From Prauserella marina (lineage in GTDB: Bacteria; Actinomycetota; Actinomycetes; Mycobacteriales; Pseudonocardiaceae), in the NCBI RefSeq assembly GCF_002240355.1, contig NZ_CP016353.1, positions 2,902,501-2,966,500 on the forward strand: a DNA stretch of 64,000 bases. Reading direction: 5' to 3'. The notes under the pieces were generated by a model that ran no database searches, was not told the DNA's origin, and saw only the letters and a list, made by a program, of their open reading frames with translations. Below, piece by piece: positions 9,051 through 19,726 of this stretch. Every line of letters starts with the position of its first letter. The stretch's first letter is position 1. The translations under genes were made by a program, and so were the position numbers.

Positions 9051-9802
9051 GTACGGGACTGGCTGGCAAGGTCGCCGTCGTCACGGGCGCGGCGAGGGGG
9101 ATCGGTGCCGCGACCGCCCGGCGGTTCGCCGCCGATGGTGCCGCCGTCGCACTGCTCGACATCGGCGAGGACGCGCACGAGGTGGCCGGAGAGATCGCCG
9201 CGGAAGGCGGCACGGCGATCGCGGTGCGCTGCGACGTCAGCGCTGAGGCGGACTGGGCCGAGGCGCTGCGCCACTGCCACGGCGAACTCGGCAGGGTGGA
9301 CGTCCTGGTCAGCAACGCCTACACCGTCGATGTGCTTCCCGCCCACGAGACGAGCCTCGCCTCGTGGGAACGGCAGCTTTCGGTGAACCTCACCGGCACG
9401 TTCCTCGGTTTCCGGGCGTGCCTTCCTGACCTTTCCCGTGACGGCAACGGATCCGTTGTGCTCACCTCGTCGGTGCACGCGCGGTTCGGGCTGCCGGGCA
9501 GGCCCGCCTACGCCGCGACGAAGGCCGCGCTCACCGGTCTGGCCCGCCAGCTGGCCGTCGAGTACGGCACCGTGTTGCGGGTGAACTCGGTGCTGCCGGG
9601 ACCCGTGCTCACCTCGGCCTGGGACGACATCGGCGCCGAGGAGCGACGGCGCAGTGCGGAGGAGACCGCCGTGAAAAGGTTGGGACGACCGGAAGAGGTC
9701 GCCTCGGCCATCGCGTTCCTGGCCGGTGCCGACGCGTCCTTCGTGACAGGCGCGGCACTGACCGTTGACGGTGGCTGGAGCGTCCACAAGTCGTCGTCAT
9801 GA
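9047..9802 (+). CDS. SDR-family dehydrogenase, probable galactose 1-dehydrogenase
   Basis: The 251-residue classical short-chain dehydrogenase has the nucleotide motif TGAARGIG (residues 13-20) and a Ser142-Tyr155-Lys159 catalytic set within VLTSSVHARFGLPGRPAYAA. Next to a lactonase, a galactonate dehydratase and an aldolase, it most likely oxidises D-galactose (or a close relative such as D-fucose) to the lactone. The substrate is inferred from context only. It overlaps the previous gene by four bases and is followed 28 bases later by the regulator. Confidence 0.7.
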   Translation: MSTGLAGKVAVVTGAARGIGAATARRFAADGAAVALLDIGEDAHEVAGEIAAEGGTAIAVRCDVSAEADWAEALRHCHGELGRVDVLVSNAYTVDVLPAHETSLASWERQLSVNLTGTFLGFRACLPDLSRDGNGSVVLTSSVHARFGLPGRPAYAATKAALTGLARQLAVEYGTVLRVNSVLPGPVLTSAWDDIGAEERRRSAEETAVKRLGRPEEVASAIAFLAGADASFVTGAALTVDGGWSVHKSSS

Positions 9803-9830
9803 CGACAGGGCAGTCGGGGAGGAGCGGTTC

Positions 9831-10556
9831 ATGAGTGCCTACAGCGGCCGGGGCGTGCACGGGCAGACGGTGTCGACGCTCGGCGCGCGCATCGTGTCGG
9901 GGGAGATCGCGGAGAGCGACGTGATCGACCTCGCCGCGCTCGGGCAGGATCTGGACGTCAGCATGACCGCGTTGCGTGAGGCCATCAAGGTACTGGCGGC
10001 CAAGGGATTGGTGGAGGCACGGCAGAAACGCGGCACCTACGTGCGGGCCCGTGAACACTGGAATCTGCTTGACGCCGACGTGATCCGCTGGCGCAGCGAC
10101 GCGGGCGACACCGCTGCCGTGCTGCACGACCTGGCCGAGGTGCGTGCCGTCGTGGAACCGGCCGCCGCGGCCATGGCCGCGCTGCGGCGCGACGACCGTG
10201 ATCTCGCCGAACTGGAGGCGGCGCTGGCCGAGATGGTCGAGGCAGTCGGCGCGGGCGCCGCCGCCGAGGTCGCGGCCGACCTGCGCTGGCACCGCGCGCT
10301 GCTGCGGGCCACCCACAACGAGATGCTTGCCAGGATGGACGTGTTCATCGAACCCGCGCTGCGGTTGCGCGACGTGCTCGTGCACACGCACAGCGCCGAC
10401 GATCCCGTGCCGAGTCACGCCGTGGTGGTCGACGCGATCCGGCTGCGCGACCCCGACGCCGCCTCGGCCGCCGTGACCGCGTTGCTGGACAAGGCGGCCC
10501 AGGACGTCGCCGGTGTCATCGACGAGCCCGACGAGAGAGAGACGCACAGCGAGTGA
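9831..10556 (+). CDS. FadR/GntR-family regulator of the galactonate operon
   Basis: The 241-residue protein has an N-terminal winged helix (about residues 10-75, with LGQDLDVSMTALREAIKVL and KGLVEARQKRGTYV) and a C-terminal FCD ligand domain with metal-type residues (LRWHRALLRATHNE). I chose the ATG at 9831 because GGGGAGGAG lies directly upstream. DgoR, the galactonate repressor of enterobacteria, belongs to the same FadR/FCD group, so this is probably a galactonate-type sensor for its own operon. The end overlaps the GTG of the dehydratase gene. Confidence 0.8.
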   Translation: MSAYSGRGVHGQTVSTLGARIVSGEIAESDVIDLAALGQDLDVSMTALREAIKVLAAKGLVEARQKRGTYVRAREHWNLLDADVIRWRSDAGDTAAVLHDLAEVRAVVEPAAAAMAALRRDDRDLAELEAALAEMVEAVGAGAAAEVAADLRWHRALLRATHNEMLARMDVFIEPALRLRDVLVHTHSADDPVPSHAVVVDAIRLRDPDAASAAVTALLDKAAQDVAGVIDEPDERETHSE

Positions 10557-11698
10557 AGATCACCTCCGTAGAGACGTTCCTGGTGCCGCCGAGGTGGCTG
10601 TTCTGCAAGATCGCCACCGACGAGGGCATCGTCGGCTGGGGCGAGCCGGTCGTCGAGGGAAGGGCCGAGACCGTCCGTGCCGCCGTCGGCGAACTGTCAG
10701 ATCTGTTGCTCGGCAAGGATCCCCTGCGCGTCGAGGACCTGTGGCAGCTGATGACCAAGGCCGTGTTCTACCGGGGCGGCCCGGTGCTCTCCAGCGCCGT
10801 CGCCGGACTCGACCAGGCGCTGTGGGACATTCTCGGCAAGTCGCTCGGGGCGCCCGTGCACCAGTTGCTCGGCGGCGCGGTACGGGACGAGGTTCGTGTC
10901 TACGGCTGGATCGGCGGTGACGAACCGTCGGCCGTCGCCGAGGCCGCCGCCGAGCAGGTGGCCTCGGGGCTCACCGCCGTGAAGATGAACGCCGCCGGCA
11001 GGATCGGCAGGCTGCCTGGCAAGCACGAGGTCGACGGTGTGGTCGCCAGGCTCGCCGCCGTGCGCGACGTTCTCGGTGACGAGCGGGACGTCGCCGTCGA
11101 TTTCCACGGCCGGTTCGGGGTGGCCGCCGCGCGCAGGGTGATCCCCGAACTCGCCCCGCTGCATCCGCTGTTCGTCGAGGAACCCGTGCTGCCCGAGTAC
11201 ACGCACCGGCTCTGCGACGTGGTTTCCGTGAGCCCTGTTCCGGTCGCCTGTGGTGAACGGCTCTACTCGCGCACCGACTTCCTTCCCGCGCTGCAGGCGG
11301 GGATCGCGGTCGCGCAACCGGACCTCTCGCACGCGGGCGGCATCTCCGAGGTGCGCCGCATCGGCGCGCTCGCGGAGACCTTCGACGCGCTGCTGGCCCC
11401 GCATTGCCCGCTCGGCCCGCTCGCGCTCGCGGCGAGCCTTCAGGTCGCGTTCGCGACACCGAACTTCCTGATCCAGGAACAGAGCATCGGCATCCACTAC
11501 AACACCGGAGCCGAACTGCTCGACTACGTACTCGACCGGGCTCCGTTCGCCTTCCCCGGCGGCGCGATCCGCCGCTGGGAAGCTCCGGGACTCGGGGTCG
11601 ACATCGACGAGAACGCCGTGCGCGAGGCCGACCGCGCGGGGCACAGGTGGCGGCCGCCGGTGTGGCGGCACGACGACGGATCGTTCGCGGAATGGTGA
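10553..11698 (+). CDS. dgoD: D-galactonate dehydratase (enolase superfamily)
   Basis: The 381-residue protein dehydrates D-galactonate to 2-keto-3-deoxygalactonate. It carries the full active-site set of DgoD: Asp183 and His185 in VDFHGR, Glu209 in FVEEPVLPE, Glu235 in ACGERLYSR and His284 in APHCPLGPLALAA. The numbering is almost identical to the E. coli enzyme. Flanking DgoD-specific stretches are also present (GGPVLSSAVAGLDQALWDI, QEQSIGIHYN). This gene is the strongest anchor for the pathway assignment. It starts with GTG, overlapping the regulator stop, and is followed 11 bases later by the aldolase. Confidence 0.9.
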   Translation: MKITSVETFLVPPRWLFCKIATDEGIVGWGEPVVEGRAETVRAAVGELSDLLLGKDPLRVEDLWQLMTKAVFYRGGPVLSSAVAGLDQALWDILGKSLGAPVHQLLGGAVRDEVRVYGWIGGDEPSAVAEAAAEQVASGLTAVKMNAAGRIGRLPGKHEVDGVVARLAAVRDVLGDERDVAVDFHGRFGVAAARRVIPELAPLHPLFVEEPVLPEYTHRLCDVVSVSPVPVACGERLYSRTDFLPALQAGIAVAQPDLSHAGGISEVRRIGALAETFDALLAPHCPLGPLALAASLQVAFATPNFLIQEQSIGIHYNTGAELLDYVLDRAPFAFPGGAIRRWEAPGLGVDIDENAVREADRAGHRWRPPVWRHDDGSFAEW

Positions 11699-11709
11699 CC
11701 GGAGGCGAC

Positions 11710-12330
11710 ATGGATTTGAGCGGACTGCTGGCCGAGTACCGGCTGATGGCGATCATCCGGGGCGACGACCCCTCGGCGTGCGAGCGCACAGCCGAGGTGC
11801 TGGTCGAGTCCGGCGTTCGGTTGCTGGAGGTGTCGCTCACCTCGGCGGACGCGCTGGATGTGCTGGCACGGATCGCAGCGAGGCTCGGCTCCGGCGCGCA
11901 CATCGGAGCGGGCACCGTGCTCACCGAACGCGACGCTCGGGACGCGCGCGAGGCGGGCGCGACCTTCGCGGTCACCCCCGCGCTCGGCGAGGGGGTCGAC
12001 GCGGCACTGAAACTGGGGATGCCCGTGCTGGCGGGGGCGATGACACCCACCGAAGTGCTCGCCGCGCATCGTGCGGGCGCGACGGCGGTGAAACTGTTCC
12101 CAGCGGGCGAACTCGGCCCGGGTTACCTCAAGGCGCTGCGCGACCCGTTCCCCCACGTGCCGATGGTGCCAGTCGGCGGCGTCGGTCTCGACGACCTGCG
12201 CGCCTACCTCGCGGCGGGCGCGCTCGCCGTCGGCGTTGGTAGCCCGCTGGCTGGCGACGCCCCGAACGGTGGGGACCTCGACGGGCTGCGGCGCAGGGCG
12301 GCCGAGTTCGTGGCGGTGGCCCGTGGCTGA
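11710..12330 (+). CDS. 2-keto-3-deoxy-6-phosphogalactonate aldolase (KDPG aldolase family)
   Basis: The 206-residue class I aldolase cleaves 2-keto-3-deoxy-6-phosphogalactonate or -gluconate to pyruvate and glyceraldehyde 3-phosphate. The Schiff-base lysine is Lys128 in AVKLFPAGELGP, and the catalytic glutamate is Glu40 in LLEVSLTS. The motifs GAGTVL and PVGGVGLDDL complete the TIM barrel. The ATG at 11710 has GGAGG immediately upstream, so I prefer it over the in-frame GTG at 11695. The gene overlaps the kinase by eight bases. Confidence 0.85.
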   Translation: MDLSGLLAEYRLMAIIRGDDPSACERTAEVLVESGVRLLEVSLTSADALDVLARIAARLGSGAHIGAGTVLTERDARDAREAGATFAVTPALGEGVDAALKLGMPVLAGAMTPTEVLAAHRAGATAVKLFPAGELGPGYLKALRDPFPHVPMVPVGGVGLDDLRAYLAAGALAVGVGSPLAGDAPNGGDLDGLRRRAAEFVAVARG

Positions 12331-13240
12331 GGTCGTCACCCTCGGCGAGACCATGGTCGCCATGCGGGCGGAAGGTCTGCTGCGATTGGGAACCACGCTG
12401 CGGGCCTCCATCGCGGGCGCGGAGTCGACGGTGGCCATCGGGCTGAGCAGGCTCGGCCACTCCACGCGCTGGGCGAGCAGGGTCGGCAGGGACGAACCGG
12501 GCGAGCTGGTGCTGCGCACCCTGCGCGCCGAAGGCGTCGACGTGTCCACTGTGGAATACGAAGACGCTCCGACCGGACTGATCCTGTTCGAGCAGCGGCT
12601 TCCCGATGTCACCAGGGTGCAGTACTACCGCACGAACTCCGCGGGCTCCCTGCTGACCGAGGCCGACGTGAACGCGGCGCTGTCCGAGGCACCGAGGCTG
12701 GTGCACCTCACCGGGATCACCCCCGCGCTAGGGGAAGGGCCTCGGGCCGCCGTCGATGCCGCGATCGACAGGGCCGGAAACCTGGGCGCGACGGTGAGTG
12801 TCGACGTCAACTTCCGGTCGCGGCTATGGAGCGCGGAGCAGGCGGCGGAAGTGCTGACCCCGCTGGCGCACAGGGCGGGCGTGGTGATCGGCTCCGAGGA
12901 AGAACTCGATCTGGTCGGCGGCGTCGAACGGCTGCTGGCCTCCGGAGTCGGCGAGGTGGTGATCAAGCAGGGCGCGGCGGGTGCTTCGGCACGCACGGCC
13001 GAGGGCGCGTGGAGCGCGCGGGGTCATCGGGTCGCCGTTGTGGACTCCGTCGGCGCCGGTGACGCCTTCACCAGCGGCTACCTTTCGGCTCTGCTCGACG
13101 GTCTGGCCGTGCCGGAGCGGCTGGCCCGCGGCAACGCCTGCGGCGCGTTCGCGGTCGCCACCTCCGGTGACTGGGAGGGCCTGCCGACCCGTGCCGAACT
13201 GGGGCTGCTGACGATGACCGAGGGAGTGGCGTTGCGATGA
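12323..13240 (+). CDS. PfkB-family 2-keto-3-deoxy sugar-acid kinase
   Basis: The 305-residue carbohydrate kinase starts at a GTG inside the aldolase end. It has the PfkB signature near the C-terminus (DSVGAGDAFTSGYLSALL, with the catalytic Asp in GAGD) and an N-terminal sugar-binding region. It should phosphorylate 2-keto-3-deoxygalactonate before aldol cleavage. Enterobacterial DgoK belongs to a different kinase family, so this operon uses a KdgK-type enzyme for the step. It overlaps the next gene by four bases. Confidence 0.8.
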   Translation: MAEVVTLGETMVAMRAEGLLRLGTTLRASIAGAESTVAIGLSRLGHSTRWASRVGRDEPGELVLRTLRAEGVDVSTVEYEDAPTGLILFEQRLPDVTRVQYYRTNSAGSLLTEADVNAALSEAPRLVHLTGITPALGEGPRAAVDAAIDRAGNLGATVSVDVNFRSRLWSAEQAAEVLTPLAHRAGVVIGSEEELDLVGGVERLLASGVGEVVIKQGAAGASARTAEGAWSARGHRVAVVDSVGAGDAFTSGYLSALLDGLAVPERLARGNACGAFAVATSGDWEGLPTRAELGLLTMTEGVALR

Positions 13241-14109
13241 CCGAACGGGTGCCGTGGACGGCGTGGCCGGGGCAGCGGTTCGAACTTGGCGAAGGCGCGC
13301 GCGTATTCGACGGCCGCCTGTCCGTTGTGGACATTCTGAGCGGGCGGTTGTTCGAACTGCCGGGCGATGGTGCGGCCGGGCCACGGTTGCTGGTGTCGCT
13401 TGAGGAACCACTCGGCGCCGTCGCGAAGCTCGCCGGTGGCGGGTGGATCGCGGCGGCTGGCACCGGAATCGCCGTGCTCGGCGAAAACGGGACAGTGCGC
13501 TGGCTCGCGCGGCCCGAGGACGGTGCCACCACACCGATGCGGATGAACGACGGGGTCGCCGATCCCGGCGGCAGGTTCTGGGCCGGCAGCATGGCCTGCG
13601 ACGGCACCTCCGGCGCGGGGTCGGTGTACCGGGTCGGCACCGAAGGGACGGTTCGCCGGGTGCTGGACGGGTACACCGTGCCCAACGGGCCCGCGTTCAC
13701 CGCCGACGGCGCGACGATGTACCTGGCCGACAGCGCCGAGGGGATCATCTACCGGTTCGCGGTGGACCCGGACACCGGGGATCCGGGGGAGCGCGAGGTC
13801 TTCGCGACGGTCGAGGGCGCCAGCCCGGACGGGATGACCGTCGACGCGGAGGGATTCCTGTGGTCGGCGATGTGGGGTGGCGGCGAAGTACGCAGGTACG
13901 CGCCGGACGGTGAACTGGCCGAGCGGCTGCCGGTCCCGGTGACGCAGCCGACGAGTGTGTGCCTCACCGGCGAGCGGCTGGTCGTCACCTCGGCGACCGT
14001 GGGGCTGGCCGAACCCGGTGACCTCGACGGCGCGGTGCTGTCGGCGCCGTGCGCGACACCGGGCGTCGAGGACCGGCAGGCCCGCATCGCGATCCCGCTC
14101 GACCGGTGA
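13237..14109 (+). CDS. SMP-30/gluconolactonase-family lactonase
   Basis: The 290-residue beta-propeller protein of the SMP-30 family shows metal-site and blade motifs: FELGEGARVFDGRL at the N-terminus, MRMNDGVADPGGRFWAGSM in the middle, and GYTVPNGPAFTADGATMYLADS then GASPDGMTVDAEGFLW later. It probably hydrolyses the galactono-lactone formed by the dehydrogenase to galactonate, supplying the dehydratase. It is the last gene of the operon; a 9-bp inverted repeat follows directly. Confidence 0.8.
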   Translation: MTERVPWTAWPGQRFELGEGARVFDGRLSVVDILSGRLFELPGDGAAGPRLLVSLEEPLGAVAKLAGGGWIAAAGTGIAVLGENGTVRWLARPEDGATTPMRMNDGVADPGGRFWAGSMACDGTSGAGSVYRVGTEGTVRRVLDGYTVPNGPAFTADGATMYLADSAEGIIYRFAVDPDTGDPGEREVFATVEGASPDGMTVDAEGFLWSAMWGGGEVRRYAPDGELAERLPVPVTQPTSVCLTGERLVVTSATVGLAEPGDLDGAVLSAPCATPGVEDRQARIAIPLDR

Positions 14110-14150
14110 CGCGCCGCCGGCCCGCGATGGAGCAGGCTGCCGCGGCGCGT
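14109..14150 (+). terminator. Inverted repeat after the galactonate operon
   Basis: ACGCGCCGC at 14109-14117 pairs perfectly with GCGGCGCGT at 14142-14150 directly after the lactonase stop. There is no T-run, so it is a GC-rich hairpin terminator candidate rather than a classical intrinsic terminator. Confidence 0.35.
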
Positions 14151-14290
14151 GGAGGTTTCCTGACTTGTGGACGATGCGTGGATTGTCCCTCGCGCGTGGC
14201 TGAAACCCGGCCTTCGGCCCACCCGACCCGAATTGCGGATCACCGGCGAGCAGTACCGGAAATCGGTTCGACGCGCACATAGAAATGCGC

Positions 14291-14304
14291 ATGATTCAGA
14301 TCAT
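14291..14304. promoter_or_regulatory. Small AT-rich dyad upstream of the NmrA-like gene
   Basis: ATGAT-TCAG-ATCAT forms a perfect 5-bp dyad within an AT-rich patch of the 276-base gap 14110-14385. It lies about 80 bases before the ATG at 14386 and could be an operator or part of the promoter. Further down, TTCGTACCC and GGGTATCGAA form a second, imperfect dyad near 14335-14368. Neither can be assigned to a regulator. Confidence 0.25.
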
Positions 14305-14385
14305 AAAGCGAGGAATATGCGGGGAGCCTGTGAAGGTTCGTACCCTCGATTCCGTACGGGTATCGAACTGAAGGGGCTCCACGGC

Positions 14386-15219
14386 ATGACATTTCTCGTT
14401 ACCGGTGCTACGGGCAGCGTAGGTCGGCTGGTAGTCGACCGGCTCAGGGCAGCGGGAGCGCCCGTCAGGGCATTGACCAAGAACCCGAGGAAGGCCGCAC
14501 TTCCCGCGGACGTCGAGGTGATCGAGGGTTACCTCGGCGAGTTGGACACCTTGCCACCGGCGCTCGAAGGCGTCGAGCGGATGTACCTCGCACCGCTGCC
14601 CGGCACCGTGCACGATGTCGTCGACATGGCGAAAAGGGCGGGTGTGCGCCGGATTGTGGCGCTGTCCCAGATCGATGCCGACAGGGAGGCTGAACGCGAC
14701 GAGAGCGAGTGGCACTATCACGCGATCGAAAAGGCGGTAGAGAACTCCGGTCTCGAATGGACGTGCCTGCGCGTCGGTCAGTTCTTCATCAATTCATTGG
14801 ACTGGGCTGACCAGATCAAGGGCGACGGTGCGGTGAAGGGGGCCTACGGCGCCGCTACCTATGCACCGATCGACCTCGGCGATATTGCCGCCACGGCGGC
14901 GGCCACGCTGCTGGAAGACGGTCATCACGGCAAGAAGTACATGCTGACCGGTCCCGAAAGCCTCAAGCGGACCGACATGGTGCGGATCATCGGCGAGGTG
15001 ATCGGCAGGGACATCCGGTTCGTCGAGCAAACCAGGGAAGAGGCGTACAAGGAGATGTACGACGCGGGCTGGGGTGAGGCCGCCGATTGGATGCTCGACC
15101 TCGACGCGCGGTTCACCGAGCACCCGGAGGTCGCGCTGCCGACCTTCGAGCGGATCAACGGCCGCGGAGGGACGACGTTCGCGGAGTTCATCGCCGGCAA
15201 CGCCGACAAACTGCGCTAG
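14386..15219 (+). CDS. NAD(P)-binding NmrA-like oxidoreductase
   Basis: The 277-residue protein has an N-terminal Rossmann motif TGATGSVGRLVVDRL and the atypical-SDR pattern of NmrA/HSCARG and quinone-reductase-like proteins. It has no classical YxxxK catalytic motif in the usual place. It may be a redox-sensing or NADPH-dependent enzyme; the substrate is unknown. The ATG at 14386 follows AAGGGG. It is monocistronic and converges on the UvrA-like gene, separated by a strong hairpin. Confidence 0.75.
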   Translation: MTFLVTGATGSVGRLVVDRLRAAGAPVRALTKNPRKAALPADVEVIEGYLGELDTLPPALEGVERMYLAPLPGTVHDVVDMAKRAGVRRIVALSQIDADREAERDESEWHYHAIEKAVENSGLEWTCLRVGQFFINSLDWADQIKGDGAVKGAYGAATYAPIDLGDIAATAAATLLEDGHHGKKYMLTGPESLKRTDMVRIIGEVIGRDIRFVEQTREEAYKEMYDAGWGEAADWMLDLDARFTEHPEVALPTFERINGRGGTTFAEFIAGNADKLR

Positions 15220-15335
15220 CGCGCGGGACGACGGCGCCGGGCCGCCACCGTCTGCCGAACGAGGCCGCGGCGTCAAAAGCTGTGCGGGGCCTGTTGCGCG
15301 TACCCGGGTTCGGTCACCGTCCGGCAGCCGCCCGC

Positions 15336-15377
15336 CCTCAGGGCGTGGGCAGGCACCCGCCTGCCCACGCCCTGAGG
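15336..15377. terminator. Bidirectional terminator hairpin, 18-bp perfect stem
   Basis: CCTCAGGGCGTGGGCAGG (15336-15353) is the exact reverse complement of 15360-15377, with a six-base loop between. It sits between the stops of two convergent genes and directly abuts the UvrA-like stop codon, so it probably terminates transcription from both sides. No long T-run is present. Confidence 0.7.
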
Positions 15378-17654
<2,277 letters not shown>

Positions 17655-17670
17655 GCGTTACCCCCGGTAG

Positions 17671-17718
17671 TTTATGGTGTAAAAAGATGTCAGAGGGCAG
17701 GATACTTTACAGCATAAA
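17671..17718. promoter_or_regulatory. Twin TetR operators in the UvrA-like/TetR divergent promoter
   Basis: TTTATGGTGTAAA at 17671-17683 and TTTACAGCATAAA at 17706-17718 are the same 13-mer in opposite orientation, with one mismatch (reverse complement TTTATGCTGTAAA). Each is itself a TTTA...TAAA dyad. Their starts are 35 bases apart. They fill most of the 67-base space between the two divergent start codons, so binding would block both promoters. Confidence 0.65.
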
Positions 17719-17721
17719 GGG

Positions 17722-18537
17722 ATGGTGTCTCAGGTGGTCGTCTTCGCGGCACAGGGGGACCCTCGGCGGTCGATGTCGTTGCTGTGGAGGGAAAAATCCG
17801 GCGATCGGATCAAGAAGGGGCCGGGACCGAAGCCGGGACTCAGCGTCGACCTGATCGTGGAGACCGCCATTTCACTCGCCGACGAGCGCGGACTTCCCGC
17901 GCTGTCGATGAGGTCGGTGGGGGAGTCGCTTGGCCGCACGGCCATGGCGCTCTACACCTACGTGCCGAGCAAGACCGAACTGCTCGACCTCATGTACGAC
18001 TCCGTGCACGCCGAACTTCCCGTTCGCTACGACACCGGGGCGGGCTGGCGCGCGGCGCTCACCGAGTGGGCCGAGGACCTGTGGCGGTTCTACCTTCGCC
18101 ATCCGTGGGTGTTGCAGGTGTCCCAGGCGAGGCCGGTGCTCGGCCCGCACGAGTACGCGGGCCTCGATGCGGTGCTCGGCATCGTCACCGAGACCGGGAT
18201 GGCGGCCAGGCGGATACCGCCGACCATCGGAGTGCTGTTCCACTTCGTCAAGGGAGCCGCCCGCAACGTCGCCGAGGCGCGCCAGGCCGGACAGCTCACC
18301 GGAGTGTCCGATGAGGACTGGTGGTTTCCGAGATCGGCGATGCTGGACGAGGTCGCGCCCGACTTCGAGGCGCGGTTCCCCGTCGTCGCCAAACTGGCGA
18401 GCGAGGGCGCCTTCGACGTCGACCACGATTCGGAGGGGTCCTACCTTGAGCGCGAAGGACGGCAGGCGTTCGAGGCCGGTCTCGTGCTGGTGCTCGACGG
18501 CCTTGAGAAAGCGGCGGAGCGAGGCCCTGCTACATGA
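17722..18537 (+). CDS. TetR-family regulator with TetR_C-type ligand domain
   Basis: The protein has up to 271 residues. The helix-turn-helix is near residues 50-95 (SVDLIVETAISLADERG, then SLGRTAMALYTYVPSKTELL), followed by a long C-terminal domain of the tetracycline-repressor type. The ATG at 17722 touches the second operator and has almost no ribosome-site spacing, so the in-frame ATG at 17773 (MSLLWREKS) is a possible true start. It should repress itself and the divergent UvrA-like gene until a small ligand binds. Its stop overlaps the convergent methyltransferase gene by eight bases. Confidence 0.8.
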   Translation: MVSQVVVFAAQGDPRRSMSLLWREKSGDRIKKGPGPKPGLSVDLIVETAISLADERGLPALSMRSVGESLGRTAMALYTYVPSKTELLDLMYDSVHAELPVRYDTGAGWRAALTEWAEDLWRFYLRHPWVLQVSQARPVLGPHEYAGLDAVLGIVTETGMAARRIPPTIGVLFHFVKGAARNVAEARQAGQLTGVSDEDWWFPRSAMLDEVAPDFEARFPVVAKLASEGAFDVDHDSEGSYLEREGRQAFEAGLVLVLDGLEKAAERGPAT

Positions 18538-19060
18538 GTCCGGCCAGTTTGTAGAGCACGAGTGATCCGGCGACCGCGACGTTGAGCGATTGACCGTGGC
18601 CCACCATCGGTATTTCGACGGCCCCGTCGAGCAGGTCGAGCGCTTCGGCGGGAATGCCGTCCTGTTCGTGCCCCAGTACCGCGACCGTCGGCGTGCGGGC
18701 CGCGGGAAGGTCGCCGAGCCGGGTGGCTTCGTCGGCCAGTTCGACACCGATGAGCCGCCAGCCCGCTTCGCGTCGTCCCGCCAGCCATCCCGCCGGGTCG
18801 CCGGTCGTGTGCACGCAGGTGGGCTTGCGCAGGGTGTTTCCGCGTGCGAGTGCCTCCGGAACCCAGGGAAACCGGGGGACGGCGAGGCATGCGCCGACGG
18901 CGTCACAGGTTCGCAGGAGGGTACCGAGGTTGGCGCCGTGCAGCGGCCACAACGGTGCCGCGACGAGATGCCCCCAGCACCGGTGGGTTCGCCGTCGGCG
19001 GTTCGCCGCGATCTCGGAGCGGGTGCGAGGCCGGATGGCGTTCCGGCGCGGCCCGCTCAC
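18530..19060 (-). CDS. SpoU/TrmH-family RNA 2'-O-methyltransferase
   Basis: The 176-residue SPOUT enzyme has motif 1 in NLGTLLRTCDAVGA, motif 2 in VLGHEQDGIPAEAL and motif 3 in IPMVGHGQSLNVAVAGSLVLY. These form the knotted SAM site. It methylates a ribose in tRNA or rRNA; the target position is unknown. Motif 2 has GHEQDG where many relatives have GNEGHG. The gene starts with GTG and lacks a strong ribosome site near the start, so the N-terminus is less certain than the core. Confidence 0.8.
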   Translation of the reverse strand: MSGPRRNAIRPRTRSEIAANRRRRTHRCWGHLVAAPLWPLHGANLGTLLRTCDAVGACLAVPRFPWVPEALARGNTLRKPTCVHTTGDPAGWLAGRREAGWRLIGVELADEATRLGDLPAARTPTVAVLGHEQDGIPAEALDLLDGAVEIPMVGHGQSLNVAVAGSLVLYKLAGLM

Positions 19061-19282
19061 CTGGCGGGGGAGATCGCCTCCCCTCGCGTGCCGATTCGCG
19101 GCGCGGGCCGCCCTTCGGTCGATCGTGCGGGGTTTCCCGCGACGTGCTGATCAGACTCGGTGATCATGGATGTGGGTGCTTCGCGGCGCACCCGGGGCCA
19201 TCGACGGTGACATCGAGAGTCGTGCCAGCGGGCAGGGTACCTCACCCGGCGGCTTTCTCACACCGCTCGACGCGTTCCGAGC

Positions 19283-19336
19283 GCGGATCTCGCGCGCACG
19301 AGTGCGGATCTCGGCGCCCTGGGCGGGGGACTCGCG
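19283..19336. repeat. 21-bp phased intergenic repeat, copy A
   Basis: GCGGATCTCG cores lie at 19283-19292 and 19304-19313, exactly 21 bases apart. A degenerate cap unit GGGGGACTCG falls near 19326-19335, one period further on. The array lies between the start of the methyltransferase gene and the end of the small minus-strand gene. The remaining bases of the 281-base gap 19061-19341 show nothing recognisable. Confidence 0.75.
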
Positions 19337-19341
19337 GCGGG

Positions 19342-19677
19342 TCAGTCCTCCTGCCAGGCGAACTCGTGGATCCGGTCGATCGCGGTCCGGCAGGCGCGCA
19401 AGATCGCGTACCGGTCCCAGCCCAGCCGGGGAAAGGTCACCGACTCCAGTTCGGCAACCTCCTTGCGGAGGTACTGTTCCAGCGCCGCCAGATCGCGCCG
19501 AGACACCCGCAGCACCCATTGCGGTCCCGCTCTGCGGCGGTAGCTGTTGCCGCGCACCCTTTCCCACTGTCGCGGGTCGTCCTTGGGCCAGGTGCTCTCG
19601 CTCGCGACCCGCAAGGTGAGCACGGGCAACGCGACGGTCACGACGTGCTCGGGGTCGTGCCATGGCCGCTTCTGCAC
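19342..19677 (-). CDS. Conserved-looking hypothetical protein, 111 residues
   Basis: I do not recognise the family. The frame has third-position GC above 90 percent and a GTG start preceded by GGGAAGG, so it is very likely coding. The protein is soluble, rich in Arg and Trp (KRPWHDPEHV, then STWPKDDPRQWERV) and ends with a helical region (RYAILRACRTAIDRIHEFAW). No signal peptide or transmembrane segment is visible. Its promoter region overlaps a 12-bp palindrome and a candidate small RNA on the other strand. Confidence 0.7.
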   Translation of the reverse strand: MQKRPWHDPEHVVTVALPVLTLRVASESTWPKDDPRQWERVRGNSYRRRAGPQWVLRVSRRDLAALEQYLRKEVAELESVTFPRLGWDRYAILRACRTAIDRIHEFAWQED

Positions 19678-19705
19678 AGGTACCTTCCCGGCCGACGGGT
19701 GCTCG

Positions 19706-19717
19706 ATAGTGCACTAT
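19706..19717. promoter_or_regulatory. Perfect 12-bp palindrome ATAGTGCACTAT
   Basis: The palindrome overlaps -10-like hexamers on both strands: TATAAG on plus at 19715-19720 and TATAGT on minus at 19713-19718. It sits 29 bases upstream of the minus-strand gene start and just before a structured plus-strand stretch. A shared operator for both transcripts is plausible. Confidence 0.4.
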
Positions 19718-19726
19718 AAGGGCGTT

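Noticed and set aside
17722-18537. The UvrA-like/TetR pair as part of an antibiotic biosynthetic cluster.
   Set aside because: No synthase, tailoring or export genes are nearby. Only a resistance-type role can be suggested.
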